Shown here: positions 1 through 8,541 of the stretch, one piece after another
How positions within the stretch are numbered: position 1 is the stretch's first letter
Layout of the letters: each line of letters opens with the position of its first letter
DNA from: Lachnospiraceae bacterium
Lineage (GTDB): Bacteria > Bacillota > Clostridia > Lachnospirales > Lachnospiraceae
Direction of reading: 5' to 3'
Assembly (NCBI GenBank): GCA_024682075.1
Contig: JAIKZQ010000053.1
Coordinates: 1-60,593, forward strand
Length of the DNA stretch: 60,593 bases
Notes under the pieces: generated by a model
What the model saw: the letters and a program-made list of their open reading frames with translations, nothing else
What the model was told of the DNA's origin: nothing
Databases searched by the model: none
Translations under genes and position numbers: made by a program

Positions 1-282
1 CTTGGGAGCAGCCTCAACAGTGTCCTTAGCTTCCTTGAGTCCAAGTCCGGTGATCTCACGAACAACCTTGATAACCTTAACCTTCTCAGCGCCAGCCTCA
101 GTAAGCTCAACGTCGAACTCGGTCTTCTCCTCAACGGGAGCAGCAGGACCGGCAACAACAGCAACACCAGCTGCTGCAGAAACGCCGAACTCTTCCTCAA
201 CAGCCTTTACAAGATCATTGAGCTCAAGAACGCTGAGCTCCTTAATTGCATCAAGAATTTCCTGTGCAGATAACTTAGCCAT
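1..282 (-). CDS. rplL: 50S ribosomal protein L7/L12 (3' part missing)
   Basis: The minus strand read from 282 gives [16 protein letters not shown], a typical L7/L12 N-terminal dimerisation domain. An Ala/Val-rich hinge follows (about residues 36-50), then the start of the C-terminal factor-binding domain with the family motif [12 protein letters not shown]. The frame is open to base 1, so about 94 codons are present and the last 25-30 residues lie outside. The protein forms the ribosomal stalk that recruits translation factors. A strong GGAGGAAAA Shine-Dalgarno sits just upstream of the ATG. It follows rplJ by about 130 bases in the usual order and is expected to share the rplJ promoter and L10 leader. 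Confidence 0.97.
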   Translation of the reverse strand, partial: MAKLSAQEILDAIKELSVLELNDLVKAVEEEFGVSAAAGVAVVAGPAAPVEEKTEFDVELTEAGAEKVKVIKVVREITGLGLKEAKDTVEAAPK

Positions 283-327
283 TATATTTTCCTCCATTCA
301 CCGCGTAAGCGGCATTCGTTTAGGTAA

Positions 328-346
328 GTGAAAGCGAAGCTTTCAC
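328..346. other. Small perfect hairpin between rplJ and rplL
   Basis: GTGAAAGC-GAA-GCTTTCAC forms an 8-bp stem with a 3-base loop in the rplJ-rplL spacer. No T-run follows on either strand, so it is not a classic terminator. An mRNA processing or stability role, common between rplJ and rplL, is a guess. Confidence 0.4.
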
Positions 347-410
347 AATGCCTCCATAAAAGATTAATTACATGTTAAAAACAATCCGGGCATAGGATCC
401 GTTTCCGGTC

Positions 411-956
411 TTAAGCCTCAGCGGGTGCTTCAGCTTCAGCAGGTGCTGCCTCTTCAGCAGCGGGAGCAGCTTCGCCGCCCTTTTCCGCGATCTGCTTCAT
501 GCAGCGTGCGAAATTGGTAACGGGGCTCTGGATGCTTCCAAGGAACTTGGAGAGGAGCTCTTCTTTTGAAGGGATCTGAGAAATCTCTGCCATTCCTGCA
601 GCATCATAGAAACTTCCTTCTACGATACCTGCCTTGATCTCAAGTGCGGGTGCGGTCTTCGCGAACTTAGCGATGACTCTTGCGGGAGCGGTTGCATCAT
701 CCTTGGAGATAGCAACTGCGGTAGGTCCCTCGAGAACGCTATCAAGCTGTGCGAAATCGGTTCCCTCGAATGCTCTTGTAAGAAAAGTATTCTTGTAAAC
801 CTTGTACACAACTCCAGCTTCACGAAGTGTCTTACGAAGCTCGGTATCCTGAGCAACGGTGAGTCCGCGGTAATCAACCGCAACAACGGACTGAGCGTCC
901 TTGATGTACTCACCGATCTCTGCGACGATCGGCTTCTTCTCTTCGATCTTTGCCAT
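411..956 (-). CDS. rplJ: 50S ribosomal protein L10
   Basis: The 181-residue product begins MAKIEEKKPIVAEI and carries the L10 signatures VDYRGLTV and KVYKNTFLTRA. L10 is the stalk base that binds 23S rRNA and the L7/L12 dimers. The C-terminus ends in an unusually long Ala/Glu/Pro-rich tail (about residues 160-181), longer than in many L10 proteins but common in Clostridia. It follows rplA with a 236-base leader that contains an L10-binding RNA, so autogenous control by L10(L12)4 is expected. Confidence 0.97.
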   Translation of the reverse strand: MAKIEEKKPIVAEIGEYIKDAQSVVAVDYRGLTVAQDTELRKTLREAGVVYKVYKNTFLTRAFEGTDFAQLDSVLEGPTAVAISKDDATAPARVIAKFAKTAPALEIKAGIVEGSFYDAAGMAEISQIPSKEELLSKFLGSIQSPVTNFARCMKQIAEKGGEAAPAAEEAAPAEAEAPAEA

Positions 957-989
957 TTTCTTACCTCCTTATAGATTTTGTAAAGCGAG

Positions 990-1135
990 GCCGAAAAAAA
1001 TCTCCCGTATCGGAAGACACGGGAGATGAAGATGATTCATTATATTTCATCACCTCGGCTGGACTTACAGCGAATGCCGCAACTGGTTGCAACATGTCGG
1101 ATGCCTGCTGTCTTCGGCTTATTCAGACCTTGGAC
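990..1135 (-). ncRNA. L10 leader (r-protein leader RNA)
   Basis: In the minus transcript between rplA and rplJ the sequence CCGAAGACAGCAGGCA is followed further on by CCAGCCGAGGTG. These are the two conserved blocks of the bacterial L10 leader, which L10(L12)4 binds through a kink-turn-like element. An intrinsic terminator follows directly (1026-994). The arrangement fits the Firmicute pattern in which excess L10 promotes premature termination. Seen: motifs and terminator. Family knowledge: L10 autoregulation. Confidence 0.85.
994..1026 (-). terminator. Attenuator terminator in the L10 leader
   Basis: On the minus strand TCTCCCGT at 1026-1019 pairs perfectly with ACGGGAGA at 1008-1001 across a 10-base loop, followed by seven T (1000-994). 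It lies between the L10-binding motifs and the rplJ start, as expected for an attenuator rather than an operon end. Confidence 0.85.
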
Positions 1136-1165
1136 AAGATAACATAACTTGCTGTCATATGTCAA
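1136..1165 (-). promoter_or_regulatory. Internal sigma-A promoter for rplJ-rplL
   Basis: On the minus strand a perfect -35 TTGACA (1165-1160) is separated by 18 bases from a -10-like TATCTT (1141-1136). It lies just upstream of the L10 leader, so the stalk genes can be transcribed independently of rplK-rplA. Confidence 0.6.
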
Positions 1166-1192
1166 GGACCAAACACATATTTGAGATAGGGC

Positions 1193-1885
1193 TTATGAAT
1201 ACTTAGCGGTGGTTACGTGCACGCCGGGGCCCATGGTGGTAGCAAGAGTAACGCTCTTGAGATACTGTCCCTTAAGGGTGCTGGGCTTAGCCTTGATGAT
1301 GGCGTCGATGACTGCATCATAGTTAGCCTTAAGCTGCTCCTCGGTGAAGGAAACCTTTCCTACGGGAACATGCACGATATTGGACTTGTCAAGTCTGTAC
1401 TCAATCTTACCTGCCTTGATGTCTGCGATAGCCTTCGCAACATCCATGGTAACGGTTCCTGCCTTGGGGTTGGGCATGAGGCCCTTAGGTCCGAGGACCT
1501 TACCAAGACGTCCTACAACGCCCATCATGTCGGGAGTTGCAACAACAACATCAAATCCGAACCATCCCTCGTTCTGGATCTTGGGAATGAGCTCCTCACC
1601 GCCTACGAAATCAGCGCCTGCATTCTGAGCCTCGGTCAGCTTATCGCCCTTTGCGAATACCAGAACCTTAACGTCCTTGCCGGTACCGCTGGGGAGAACT
1701 ACTGCACCACGGATCTGCTGGTCTGCGTGTCTTCCGTCGCATCCTGTACGAATGTGCAGCTCTACGGTCTCATCAAATTTTGCGGAAGCAGTCTTCTTAA
1801 CAAGAGCAACTGCATCAGCGGGATCATAGAAGGCGCCGCGCTCGACGAGCTTAGCTACCTCTGAATACTTCTTGCCATGCTTCAT
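1193..1885 (-). CDS. rplA: 50S ribosomal protein L1
   Basis: The product is 230 residues and starts [17 protein letters not shown]. It contains the L1 signature region ([20 protein letters not shown], about residues 122-141), which forms the rRNA-binding face. L1 is the mobile stalk at the ribosomal E site and in many bacteria represses its own operon by binding mRNA. The gene lies 50 bases downstream of rplK with a TAGGAGGA-type Shine-Dalgarno. Length and ends match the family. Confidence 0.98.
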   Translation of the reverse strand: MKHGKKYSEVAKLVERGAFYDPADAVALVKKTASAKFDETVELHIRTGCDGRHADQQIRGAVVLPSGTGKDVKVLVFAKGDKLTEAQNAGADFVGGEELIPKIQNEGWFGFDVVVATPDMMGVVGRLGKVLGPKGLMPNPKAGTVTMDVAKAIADIKAGKIEYRLDKSNIVHVPVGKVSFTEEQLKANYDAVIDAIIKAKPSTLKGQYLKSVTLATTMGPGVHVTTAKYS

Positions 1886-1935
1886 TTTAATATCCTCCTA
1901 GGTTCAATCGACAGCCGGAGCTGTCTCCCAAAGTG

Positions 1936-2361
1936 TTACTCACTGATAGTGATACCCATGCTACGTGCGGTACCTTCGATCATGCTCATTGCTGCCTCGA
2001 TGGAAGCTGCATTGAGGTCGGGCATCTTGGTCTCGGCGATCTCTCTTACCTGAGCCTTGGTGATGCTTCCTACCTTGTTCTTGTTAGGTACACCGGACGC
2101 TTTCTGGACCTTTGCTGCCTTCTTGATGAGAACTGCAGCAGGGGGAGTCTTTGTGACGAAGCTGAAAGACCTGTCTGCATAAACGGTGATGACGACAGGG
2201 ATGATGGTATCACCCTTGTCTGCTGTCCTGGCGTTGAACTGCTTGGTGAACTCTACGATGTTAACACCGTGCTGTCCAAGTGCGGGACCTACCGGGGGCG
2301 CGGGTGTTGCCTTGCCGGCCGGGATCTGTAACTTGATATAGCCTTCTACTTTTTTTGCCAT
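1936..2361 (-). CDS. rplK: 50S ribosomal protein L11
   Basis: The start chosen at 2361 gives [20 protein letters not shown], the family's standard N-terminus, and a 141-residue protein, the normal length. The same frame stays open upstream to 2433, but GGAGGTGCC lies just before this ATG and the extra residues resemble no L11. The signatures [14 protein letters not shown] and the C-terminal GTARSMGI are present. L11 binds the GTPase-associated centre of 23S rRNA and is needed for RelA sensing; the window also holds a small alarmone synthetase at 8868-9536. Confidence 0.97.
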   Translation of the reverse strand: MAKKVEGYIKLQIPAGKATPAPPVGPALGQHGVNIVEFTKQFNARTADKGDTIIPVVITVYADRSFSFVTKTPPAAVLIKKAAKVQKASGVPNKNKVGSITKAQVREIAETKMPDLNAASIEAAMSMIEGTARSMGITISE

Positions 2362-2506
2362 GATGGCACCTCCTGAATTAATCGCCGGATCTCTCCGGGT
2401 TCGTGGTGATCGTGCCTGGAGGCACACTCCCACTTGAAAATAATGTGAACTCGCGAATTCAATCGCTCATTTTATATTTAAGGGCAGAGCCCTGAAATAT
2501 CTGCTA

Positions 2507-3067
2507 TCAGCCCATCCTTCTGACATTATCGAGAGGAACTTCGAGAGGAGTCTCTCTTCCGAACATCTCGACATTGATGGTGACCGTCTGCTTGTTGTCA
2601 TCGATCTTAAGAGCCTTGCCTTCGGTATCCTTCCAGGTTCCGTCAACAACGGCGATGAGATCGCCGACCTTGATGCCGTAATCCTTCTTGGGAGCTTTCT
2701 CCTCATTTCCGGATCCCTGAGCGGGCTTTCCTATCTTAAGATTGACAAGCTCATCCTCGGTAAGAGGCACGGGCTTGCTTCCGGGGCCTACGAATCCGGT
2801 AACGCCCCTTGTATTTCTGACAATGTACCAGGTCGACTCGGTCATCTCCATCTGGACAATGACATATCCGGGACACATCTTGCGGTCAACGACCTTTTTC
2901 TTGCCGTCCTTGACCTCCATGACACTCTCGGTGGGAACCTCGACTCTCAGGATCTTGTCAGCGATATTCTTGTTGTTGGCAATGGTCTTCTCAAGGTCCA
3001 GCTTTACCTTGTTCTCATAGCCGGAATAAGTATGGACCACATACCACTTTGCTTCTGATTCAGCCAC
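2507..3067 (-). CDS. nusG: Transcription termination/antitermination factor NusG
   Basis: The 186-residue product opens with MAESEAKWYVVHTYSGYENK, the NusG NGN domain. It continues with CPGYVIVQMEM and NTRGVTGFVG, and ends in a KOW domain (about residues 130-186: GDLIAVVDGTWKDTEGKA). NusG binds RNA polymerase and modulates pausing and termination and coupling to ribosomes. secE ends 12 bases upstream. The NGN-KOW linker is slightly long (KPAQGSGNEEKAPKKDYG), a usual feature in Clostridia. Confidence 0.97.
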   Translation of the reverse strand: MAESEAKWYVVHTYSGYENKVKLDLEKTIANNKNIADKILRVEVPTESVMEVKDGKKKVVDRKMCPGYVIVQMEMTESTWYIVRNTRGVTGFVGPGSKPVPLTEDELVNLKIGKPAQGSGNEEKAPKKDYGIKVGDLIAVVDGTWKDTEGKALKIDDNKQTVTINVEMFGRETPLEVPLDNVRRMG

Positions 3068-3079
3068 TTGCGGTCCTCC

Positions 3080-3298
3080 TTAAAAATTGAAAGATGAAAA
3101 AGAAGTGATCCAGTTGACACCGCTCTTAGCCGCAGCATCGATCAGACCAATGATCAATCCTGCGATGACCGATATCATGATGACAGCAACAGACTGTCTG
3201 AAAGCACTATTTCCGTTCGGCCATACGATCTTACCGAATTCTGCCTTCACACCGCTCCAGAAGCTGATCTTCTTTTCCTTAGTATTAGAATCTGCCAT
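3080..3298 (-). CDS. secE: Preprotein translocase subunit SecE
   Basis: The product is 72 residues with a short polar N-terminus, the conserved amphipathic stretch FWSGVKAEFGKIVWPN and one membrane helix (about residues 36-57, VAVIMISVIAGLIIGLIDAA). This is the single-span Gram-positive form that clamps SecY. It sits between rpmG and nusG as in most bacteria. Confidence 0.95.
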   Translation of the reverse strand: MADSNTKEKKISFWSGVKAEFGKIVWPNGNSAFRQSVAVIMISVIAGLIIGLIDAAAKSGVNWITSFSSFNF

Positions 3299-3325
3299 CA
3301 GCTGTTCTCCTTTAAGCAGGACAAA

Positions 3326-3475
3326 TTACTTTGTTTCCTTATGAAGTGTGTGCTTCTTGCAAAATCTGCAGTACTTCTTGATCTCCATGCGGTCAGGCAT
3401 GGTCTTCTTTTCCTTGGTAGTGTTGTAGTTGCGCTGTTTGCACTCAGTGCATGCAAGTGTGATCTTTGTACGCAT
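3326..3475 (-). CDS. rpmG: 50S ribosomal protein L33 (zinc-binding form)
   Basis: A 49-residue frame starts at 3475 with [17 protein letters not shown] and ends at TAA 3328-3326 after [10 protein letters not shown]. Two CxxC pairs (CTEC and CRFC) identify the C+ zinc-ribbon form of L33. TGAGGAGGTACC just upstream provides a strong Shine-Dalgarno. It is the first gene of the block, 60 bases downstream of a good promoter (3535-3563), with secE 27 bases after it. Confidence 0.95.
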   Translation of the reverse strand: MRTKITLACTECKQRNYNTTKEKKTMPDRMEIKKYCRFCKKHTLHKETK

Positions 3476-3534
3476 TTTGGTACCTCCTCAAAATAGCGAG
3501 CGAAAAAAATAGGCCTCAAATGAGCCGCTAGAGT

Positions 3535-3563
3535 AATGTAGCATATAGATTACCCAGCGTCAA
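3535..3563 (-). promoter_or_regulatory. Promoter of rpmG-secE-nusG-rplK-rplA
   Basis: On the minus strand TTGACG (3563-3558) and TACATT (3540-3535) are separated by exactly 17 bases, 5/6 and 4/6 matches to sigma-A consensus. rpmG starts 60 bases downstream. Confidence 0.7.
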
Positions 3564-3591
3564 GTTATTTCTTTAAATTCTTTATTCACAC

Positions 3592-3743
3592 GGCCGGCGA
3601 GCATCGGGTTTTTATCACAGACCCGCCTTTCGGCTTCGGTTCACCCCGTAGCGGTACTAAGCTCATGCTTCATTTCATTCGCATTCGCTAAGTGCCGACG
3701 GGGTTCACAGAGTCTGCTTATAAAAACCCGATGCTCGCCGGCC
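3592..3743. repeat. Long palindromic element with 24-bp perfect outer arms
   Basis: The left arm 3592-3615 is the exact reverse complement of 3720-3743 (24 of 24). Inside, CAGAC/GTCTG, CCCCGT/ACGGGG and CGGTACT/AGTGCCG also pair, so the 152 bases can fold into one long rod. The element fills the 300-base gap between the acyl-CoA ligase stop (3776) and the rpmG promoter. It begins 32 bases 3' of the ligase stop. The internal text TTTTATC, CAGAC, CGCCTTTCGGCT closely resembles the element at 35064-35134. Function unknown: candidate terminator, mRNA stabiliser or small mobile palindrome. Confidence 0.8.
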
Positions 3744-3775
3744 TGTTCAAAGCAGAATTTTAAAACATTAAAAAG

Positions 3776-5410
3776 TTACAGTTCATTTTCCTTGCCGACA
3801 AGGCCCTCAACGCTGTAGCGCTTGCGGAGCAGCGGCTTTTCGATCTTGCCGGTAGGATTTCTGGGCACATCGTCGAAGATGATCTTCCTGGGTCTCTTGT
3901 AACGGGGAAGACCCTGGCAGAATTCCTCGATCTCCTCTTCGGTGCAGGTCATTCCGTCTTTTATGGAAATGATCGCGCCTGCGATCTCTCCGAGTCTGGG
4001 ATCGGGAAGGCCTATGACGGCAACATCCTTGATCTTGTCGTGCTTTCTGAGGTAATCCTCGATCTGAACGGGATAAAGGTTCTCACCGCCTGATACGATG
4101 ACATCTTTCTTACGGTCTACGAGGAAGATGAATCCGTCCTCATCACGCATTGCAACGTCTCCTGTGTAAAGCCATCCGTCCTTCAGGACTTCTGCGGTAG
4201 CTTCGGGATTTCTGTAGTAGCAGGTCATGACGCCGTCACCCTTGACGCAGAGCTCTCCGGCCTCACCCTTTCCTACTTCCTTGCCGACATCGTCAACGAT
4301 CTTGCACTCCCAGCCGTATCCGGGAACACCGATGGCACCGACTTTGTGAATGTTCTCGACACCCAGGTGCACGCAGCCGGGACCGATGGACTCGCTGAGT
4401 CCGTAGTTGGTGTCATACTGATGGTTAGGGAAGTATGCCATCCATCTTCTGATGAGTGAAGGAGGAACGGGCTGAGCGCCGATATGCATGAGTCTCCACT
4501 GTGAAAGCTCGTAGTCGGCGATCTTAAGTTCTCCGCTGTCGAGTGAATCGAGGATATCCTGAGCCCAGGGCACGAGAAGCCATACGATCGTGCACTTTTC
4601 TCTTGATACCGCATCGAAAATATATGCAGGCTTGGTGCCTTTCAGAAGAACCGCTCTTGAAGCGCTCACAAGGCTTCCCATCCAGTGCATCTTGGCTCCG
4701 GTATGATAAAGGGGAGGGATGCAGAGGAAGCAGTCGTCATGCTGTGTCGAGTGATGGTTCTGCTCAACCTTTGCCGCAGTCATGAGGCTGAGATGCTTGT
4801 GAAGTATTGCCTTGGGGAATCCGGTTGTACCGGATGAAAAATAAATCGCCGCATCGTCGGAATCCTTTAACTCGATCCCGGGCTCAGCGCTGGAGCAGTC
4901 AGCTACCAGTTCTCTGTAGCTTTCAGCAAAAGTAGGGCATGTCTCTCCCACAAAGATGAGCAGCCTGTTCTGCTGGAGCTTATCAACTATCGACTCGATC
5001 CTGCCTATGAATTCGGGTCCGAACAAAAGCACGTCAACCTCTGCAAGGTCAGCGCAGTACTGGATCTCATCTGCGGAATATCTGAAGTTGAAAGGAACGG
5101 CAATCGCTCCGCTCTTAAGTATTCCCATGTAGATGGGAAGCCACTCAAGGCAGTTCATCATGAGGATCGCTACTTTGTCATTTCTGCCGACTCCTCTTTC
5201 AAGGAGCATGTTGGCAACACGGTTAGCCTTCTCGTTGAAGACTCTCCATGTTATCTCTCTTCTGTAAGGCTGGTCCTCGGTCTGCTGAATGAGTGAATAC
5301 TCCTTCCAGCTGACACGTCTTGTCTCCTTCTGCTCGGGATTAAGCTCGATCAGCGCGACTTCATCCCCGTACTCTCTGGCATTTTTTACAAGATAATCTG
5401 TAATGGGCAT
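3776..5410 (-). CDS. Acyl-CoA synthetase (AMP-forming, class I adenylate-forming enzyme)
   Basis: The product is 544 residues. The core adenylation motifs are all visible: IYFSSGTTGFPKA (A3, ATP loop), TNYGLSES (A5), GWLYTGDVAMRDEDGF (A7), DRKKDVIVSGGENLYP (A8) and PRNPTGKIEK with the catalytic Lys (A10). It should activate a carboxylic acid to an acyl-adenylate and then to its CoA thioester in the cytoplasm. The substrate cannot be read from sequence; a fatty or aromatic acid is likely. The N-terminus has an extra stretch before ITWRVFNEKAN. The preceding gene on this strand, the M23 peptidase, ends 42 bases upstream; no shared function is evident. A palindromic element follows the stop. Confidence 0.9.
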   Translation of the reverse strand: MPITDYLVKNAREYGDEVALIELNPEQKETRRVSWKEYSLIQQTEDQPYRREITWRVFNEKANRVANMLLERGVGRNDKVAILMMNCLEWLPIYMGILKSGAIAVPFNFRYSADEIQYCADLAEVDVLLFGPEFIGRIESIVDKLQQNRLLIFVGETCPTFAESYRELVADCSSAEPGIELKDSDDAAIYFSSGTTGFPKAILHKHLSLMTAAKVEQNHHSTQHDDCFLCIPPLYHTGAKMHWMGSLVSASRAVLLKGTKPAYIFDAVSREKCTIVWLLVPWAQDILDSLDSGELKIADYELSQWRLMHIGAQPVPPSLIRRWMAYFPNHQYDTNYGLSESIGPGCVHLGVENIHKVGAIGVPGYGWECKIVDDVGKEVGKGEAGELCVKGDGVMTCYYRNPEATAEVLKDGWLYTGDVAMRDEDGFIFLVDRKKDVIVSGGENLYPVQIEDYLRKHDKIKDVAVIGLPDPRLGEIAGAIISIKDGMTCTEEEIEEFCQGLPRYKRPRKIIFDDVPRNPTGKIEKPLLRKRYSVEGLVGKENEL

Positions 5411-5452
5411 TTTCTTTTCTCTCCAATCTGTCTTTATCCGTGCCGCAAAAGG

Positions 5453-7024
5453 CTATGTGATGTAATTGAGCGGGTTGACGGGCGAGCCGTTCATTATCAG
5501 CTCAAAGTGCAGGTGAGGTCCCGTGGAGTTACCGGTATTACCGCTTCGTGCTATTACCTCGCCCTGGCTGACCGTCTGTCCGACAGATACATTAATCCTG
5601 GACAGGTGGGCATATCTGGTCTGAGTTCCTCCCGGGTGCTGTATCAGAACCATATATCCGTAGCTTCCGGACCATCCGGCCTGAATGACGGTTCCACCGC
5701 AGGATGCCATGACTGAAGTACCGGTGGGAGTCGCCCAGTCTATTCCTCTGTGGTAGGTGGTGGCATATGCATTCGGAGCGTTTCTGTATCCGAAATATGA
5801 ACTGATCCTTCCGCCGTAGATGGGCTTGATATAGGTAGGAGGGATCCTTGTGCCTCTTTCCATTATCTTGGGAACAGCCTCTATGTCGACCTCCTCGATG
5901 AGCACGACTCTCTCACTCTCGGTATCATTAATGAAATGCTGATCGACTATAGCCCTGTGATGTCCCGCGGAAGGCTGCTGGATCACATTGGTCTCCGTTG
6001 TGTACCAGTCATCCCTGGGGATAATGATCACCTCGGCATCATAATCCTCGTCGACGTAGTTCCTCTCCACGTGCTCGATCGAAAGTTCGGGTTCGGGCAC
6101 AGTTATGACAAGCGTGTCATTGATGTGAAGAGTTGAATTGGCATTTTCAAGCTTATCGGAATTAAGTGCTATCAGATCATCGATCGTTATGTTCAGGTTA
6201 AGGGATATCCCGCTGAGGGTATCTCCCGAGACTATGGTGTACTCATAAGCAGTCTCATGTTCCTTGGTAACATCCTCTATGGCCTCATCGAGAGCGGTGA
6301 GCTGGGATGCGGGAACATAGCCTTCGGCTATGACAATGGGCTCGACAAAACCTATCGAGATAAGTCCGGTATCATAATCCTGAAAAGTCACGATATCGTC
6401 TGACGAATCTTCCGGAAGCCCCTGGGCAGACAGATAGGACTGAAGGCCGCCTTCGGGGATCACGATGCCCTGAGAGGATTCTTTTTCCGAATAGGTATCA
6501 ACGATCTCCGCAGTCAGGACATTGAACTCGCTTCCGGGTGCCCTCACGAGCCTCACCTCGAACCTGCCGCCGGGGTTGTATCTTTCAATCGCCTCATTAA
6601 GGAGTGTGATGACTTCATCCTCTCCCGCCAGAGTGACCATGTAGTCTCCCATCTTGACTGTGTACGAGGGTGACAGCGTCTCCTTGAGCGTGGTGACGAA
6701 GATGTCCTCCACAGTGGAAAGCGCCGTCTCGCGCGGCGTAAGTTCTCCGGTCAGGACATTTTCCGATTCTATCCTCACATTGAATTCCATGAATGCCATT
6801 CCGGCATATCTGGACGATACATTTCTGCGCGCTTCAAGAAGAAGGGCCTCCGCATCGCTCTCGCTTGCAAAGTCCCCCACCTTCACATCGTTTACATACA
6901 TGTGGAAATAGTCATCCGACCCTTCCGAAAAGGGAGAATATCCGTGTACCCAAATAAAACACACAAATATTGTGATGACCGAAGAGAGTATGAAGATAAA
7001 TTCTCTTTTTTTGGAAAAAAACAT
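5453..7024 (-). CDS. Membrane-anchored LysM-G5-M23 peptidoglycan endopeptidase
   Basis: The 523-residue product has an N-terminal membrane segment (about 8-27, FIFILSSVITIFVCFIWVHG). A roughly 220-residue extracytoplasmic region follows. Then come a LysM (about 262-312, YTIVSGDTLSGISLNLNI), a G5-like region (about 318-395, ending VPKIMERGTR) and a C-terminal M23/LytM domain. The M23 zinc ligands are visible as HRGIDWA (about 427) and HLHFEL (about 505). The active-site set looks complete, so an active cross-bridge-cleaving enzyme at the cell wall is likely. It starts 17 bases after the coiled-coil gene at 7042-8541, so the two are probably co-transcribed and may act together at the envelope. 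Confidence 0.93.
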   Translation of the reverse strand: MFFSKKREFIFILSSVITIFVCFIWVHGYSPFSEGSDDYFHMYVNDVKVGDFASESDAEALLLEARRNVSSRYAGMAFMEFNVRIESENVLTGELTPRETALSTVEDIFVTTLKETLSPSYTVKMGDYMVTLAGEDEVITLLNEAIERYNPGGRFEVRLVRAPGSEFNVLTAEIVDTYSEKESSQGIVIPEGGLQSYLSAQGLPEDSSDDIVTFQDYDTGLISIGFVEPIVIAEGYVPASQLTALDEAIEDVTKEHETAYEYTIVSGDTLSGISLNLNITIDDLIALNSDKLENANSTLHINDTLVITVPEPELSIEHVERNYVDEDYDAEVIIIPRDDWYTTETNVIQQPSAGHHRAIVDQHFINDTESERVVLIEEVDIEAVPKIMERGTRIPPTYIKPIYGGRISSYFGYRNAPNAYATTYHRGIDWATPTGTSVMASCGGTVIQAGWSGSYGYMVLIQHPGGTQTRYAHLSRINVSVGQTVSQGEVIARSGNTGNSTGPHLHFELIMNGSPVNPLNYIT

Positions 7025-7041
7025 TTCTACCTGTATCCGTA

Positions 7042-8541
7042 TCAGAGCAGGATTGCGGCAATGAAGGGTGCCGCGATCGAGATCACCGATGCGATGATCG
7101 CAATGATCGCAAGTTTCCTGACACTCTTTGCCTGCTCTTCTATCTTGGAGGTCTCGGTCTTGACGCTGACAAGAAGTTTGGCATTTTCTTCCCTGATGCT
7201 CTCAAGCTGCTTGCCCAGATCGTTCCGGAGACTTCCGAGGAGTTTAGCGTTCTCATCTCTGATGGCGGTAAGTCTCTTGGTGCCATCTATCTTAATATCT
7301 TCGAGCAGATGGGTATTTTCCTGTCTGATGCTATCGAGCTGCTTGCCGTTCTCATCCTGAACGGATGCCTGGACATTGCGGTAAACCCTGACACATTCCT
7401 TGTGAATATCCGCACCGCCGAGAGTCTGTGAAAGGGCGTTCTGTGCCTGGAGCATCTGCTCCTGACCCTTCCTCAGGTTGCTCTGCATGGTCTGAAGATA
7501 TTGATCGTTATTGCTTCTTACGTTTTCCATCTGAAGTTTCATTGCGGAAACTTCATCTCTAAGGACCTCGATGAGTTCAACGACATCACCGTCCGAAGAT
7601 GATGAAGCAAGTTCGCTGCTCATCCTGGAAAGTGATTCCTCATTTGCGCTCCTGACCTGACCGATCTGTGAGCCCAGATCCTGTCCCAGTCCGCCGAAGC
7701 CGCTCTCCATGTCGGCACTGAGTCCCTGCTTAAGGTCAGTGAGCTTATCATCAAAGTCAGCCCCGAGTCCCTGTTTGAGTCCGTTAAGCCTGTTCTCGAT
7801 ATCGGTGCCGAGTCCCTGCTTAAGATCGGTAAGTTGGCTTCCTATCTGCGCCTCAAGGCGGTCAAGTCTTACACCCAGCTCGTCATTATCATCGGAAGCA
7901 AGGCCTTCTTTAAGGCCTTCCCTGAGGTTTTCGAAATTCTCTTCATTAAATGCCTTCTCGGAATCAAGACGCAGGTTCAGATCCTGCTTAAGATCCGCAA
8001 AAAGACTTCCTATCTGCGCTTCAAGACTGTCAAGTCTTGCACCCAGATCATCATTGCCGGCAACTGCAAGTTCGCTGCCGAGTTTTTCAAGTCTCTCATC
8101 ATTGGATGCCTTAATGGCTTCGAGCCTTTCGATCAGATCGTTGTTGCGGCTCTCGAGCATCTGGCTCTGCCTGTTCATGAGGTCGCTCTGGCTCTGGGCA
8201 AGATCCTGCTGACGGGTGATGAGGTCATTCTGTCCTGCAAGAAGATCGCTCTGCAGCTGCTTGAGATAATCCTCATTGGCCTTGTTCATGGAAACCATTT
8301 CTTCCTTAAGGCCGTCAAGTGCGCTGTCGCTGACCCCCGAACCGAGATCCGGAAGTGCGGCTATGGTCTGCTGAAGTCCGCCAAGCTCATCGGCAACGGT
8401 CTTCATGCGGTCAAGGCAATCCTGATACTCCCTGACCTGAGCTCTCATGACGCCCATAGCCTCGGATTCGGCTTCACCGTTTGCACGTATGATCTGCTGA
8501 GCATTCAGCTTCTGTGATAACTGATCCATGAATGTATCCAT
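7042..8541 (-). CDS. Repeat-rich coiled-coil protein with C-terminal membrane anchor
   Basis: The product is 499 residues, almost entirely charged heptad-like helix, with one hydrophobic segment at the very end (about 477-499, LAIIAIIASVISIAAPFIAAILL). It therefore looks tail-anchored, with the long rod in the cytoplasm. Internal repeats are obvious: a 15-residue unit LKQGLGxDxxxxLxx in tandem (about 240-290), a roughly 30-residue duplication (NDDLGARLDSLEAQIGS / NDELGVRLDRLEAQIGS) and a 22-residue unit (AIRDENAKLL / SIREENAKLL) near the end. I do not recognise a family. It is the first gene of a pair with the M23 peptidase, which suggests a link to envelope shape or division; that is inference. 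Confidence 0.85.
   Translation of the reverse strand: MDTFMDQLSQKLNAQQIIRANGEAESEAMGVMRAQVREYQDCLDRMKTVADELGGLQQTIAALPDLGSGVSDSALDGLKEEMVSMNKANEDYLKQLQSDLLAGQNDLITRQQDLAQSQSDLMNRQSQMLESRNNDLIERLEAIKASNDERLEKLGSELAVAGNDDLGARLDSLEAQIGSLFADLKQDLNLRLDSEKAFNEENFENLREGLKEGLASDDNDELGVRLDRLEAQIGSQLTDLKQGLGTDIENRLNGLKQGLGADFDDKLTDLKQGLSADMESGFGGLGQDLGSQIGQVRSANEESLSRMSSELASSSSDGDVVELIEVLRDEVSAMKLQMENVRSNNDQYLQTMQSNLRKGQEQMLQAQNALSQTLGGADIHKECVRVYRNVQASVQDENGKQLDSIRQENTHLLEDIKIDGTKRLTAIRDENAKLLGSLRNDLGKQLESIREENAKLLVSVKTETSKIEEQAKSVRKLAIIAIIASVISIAAPFIAAILL

Noticed and set aside
1217..1864. 215-codon open frame on the plus strand
   Set aside because: It lies opposite rplA and reads as a Cys/Ser-rich shadow without family features.
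2362..2433. Longer L11 start at 2433
   Set aside because: The added residues match no L11, and the Shine-Dalgarno stands before 2361.
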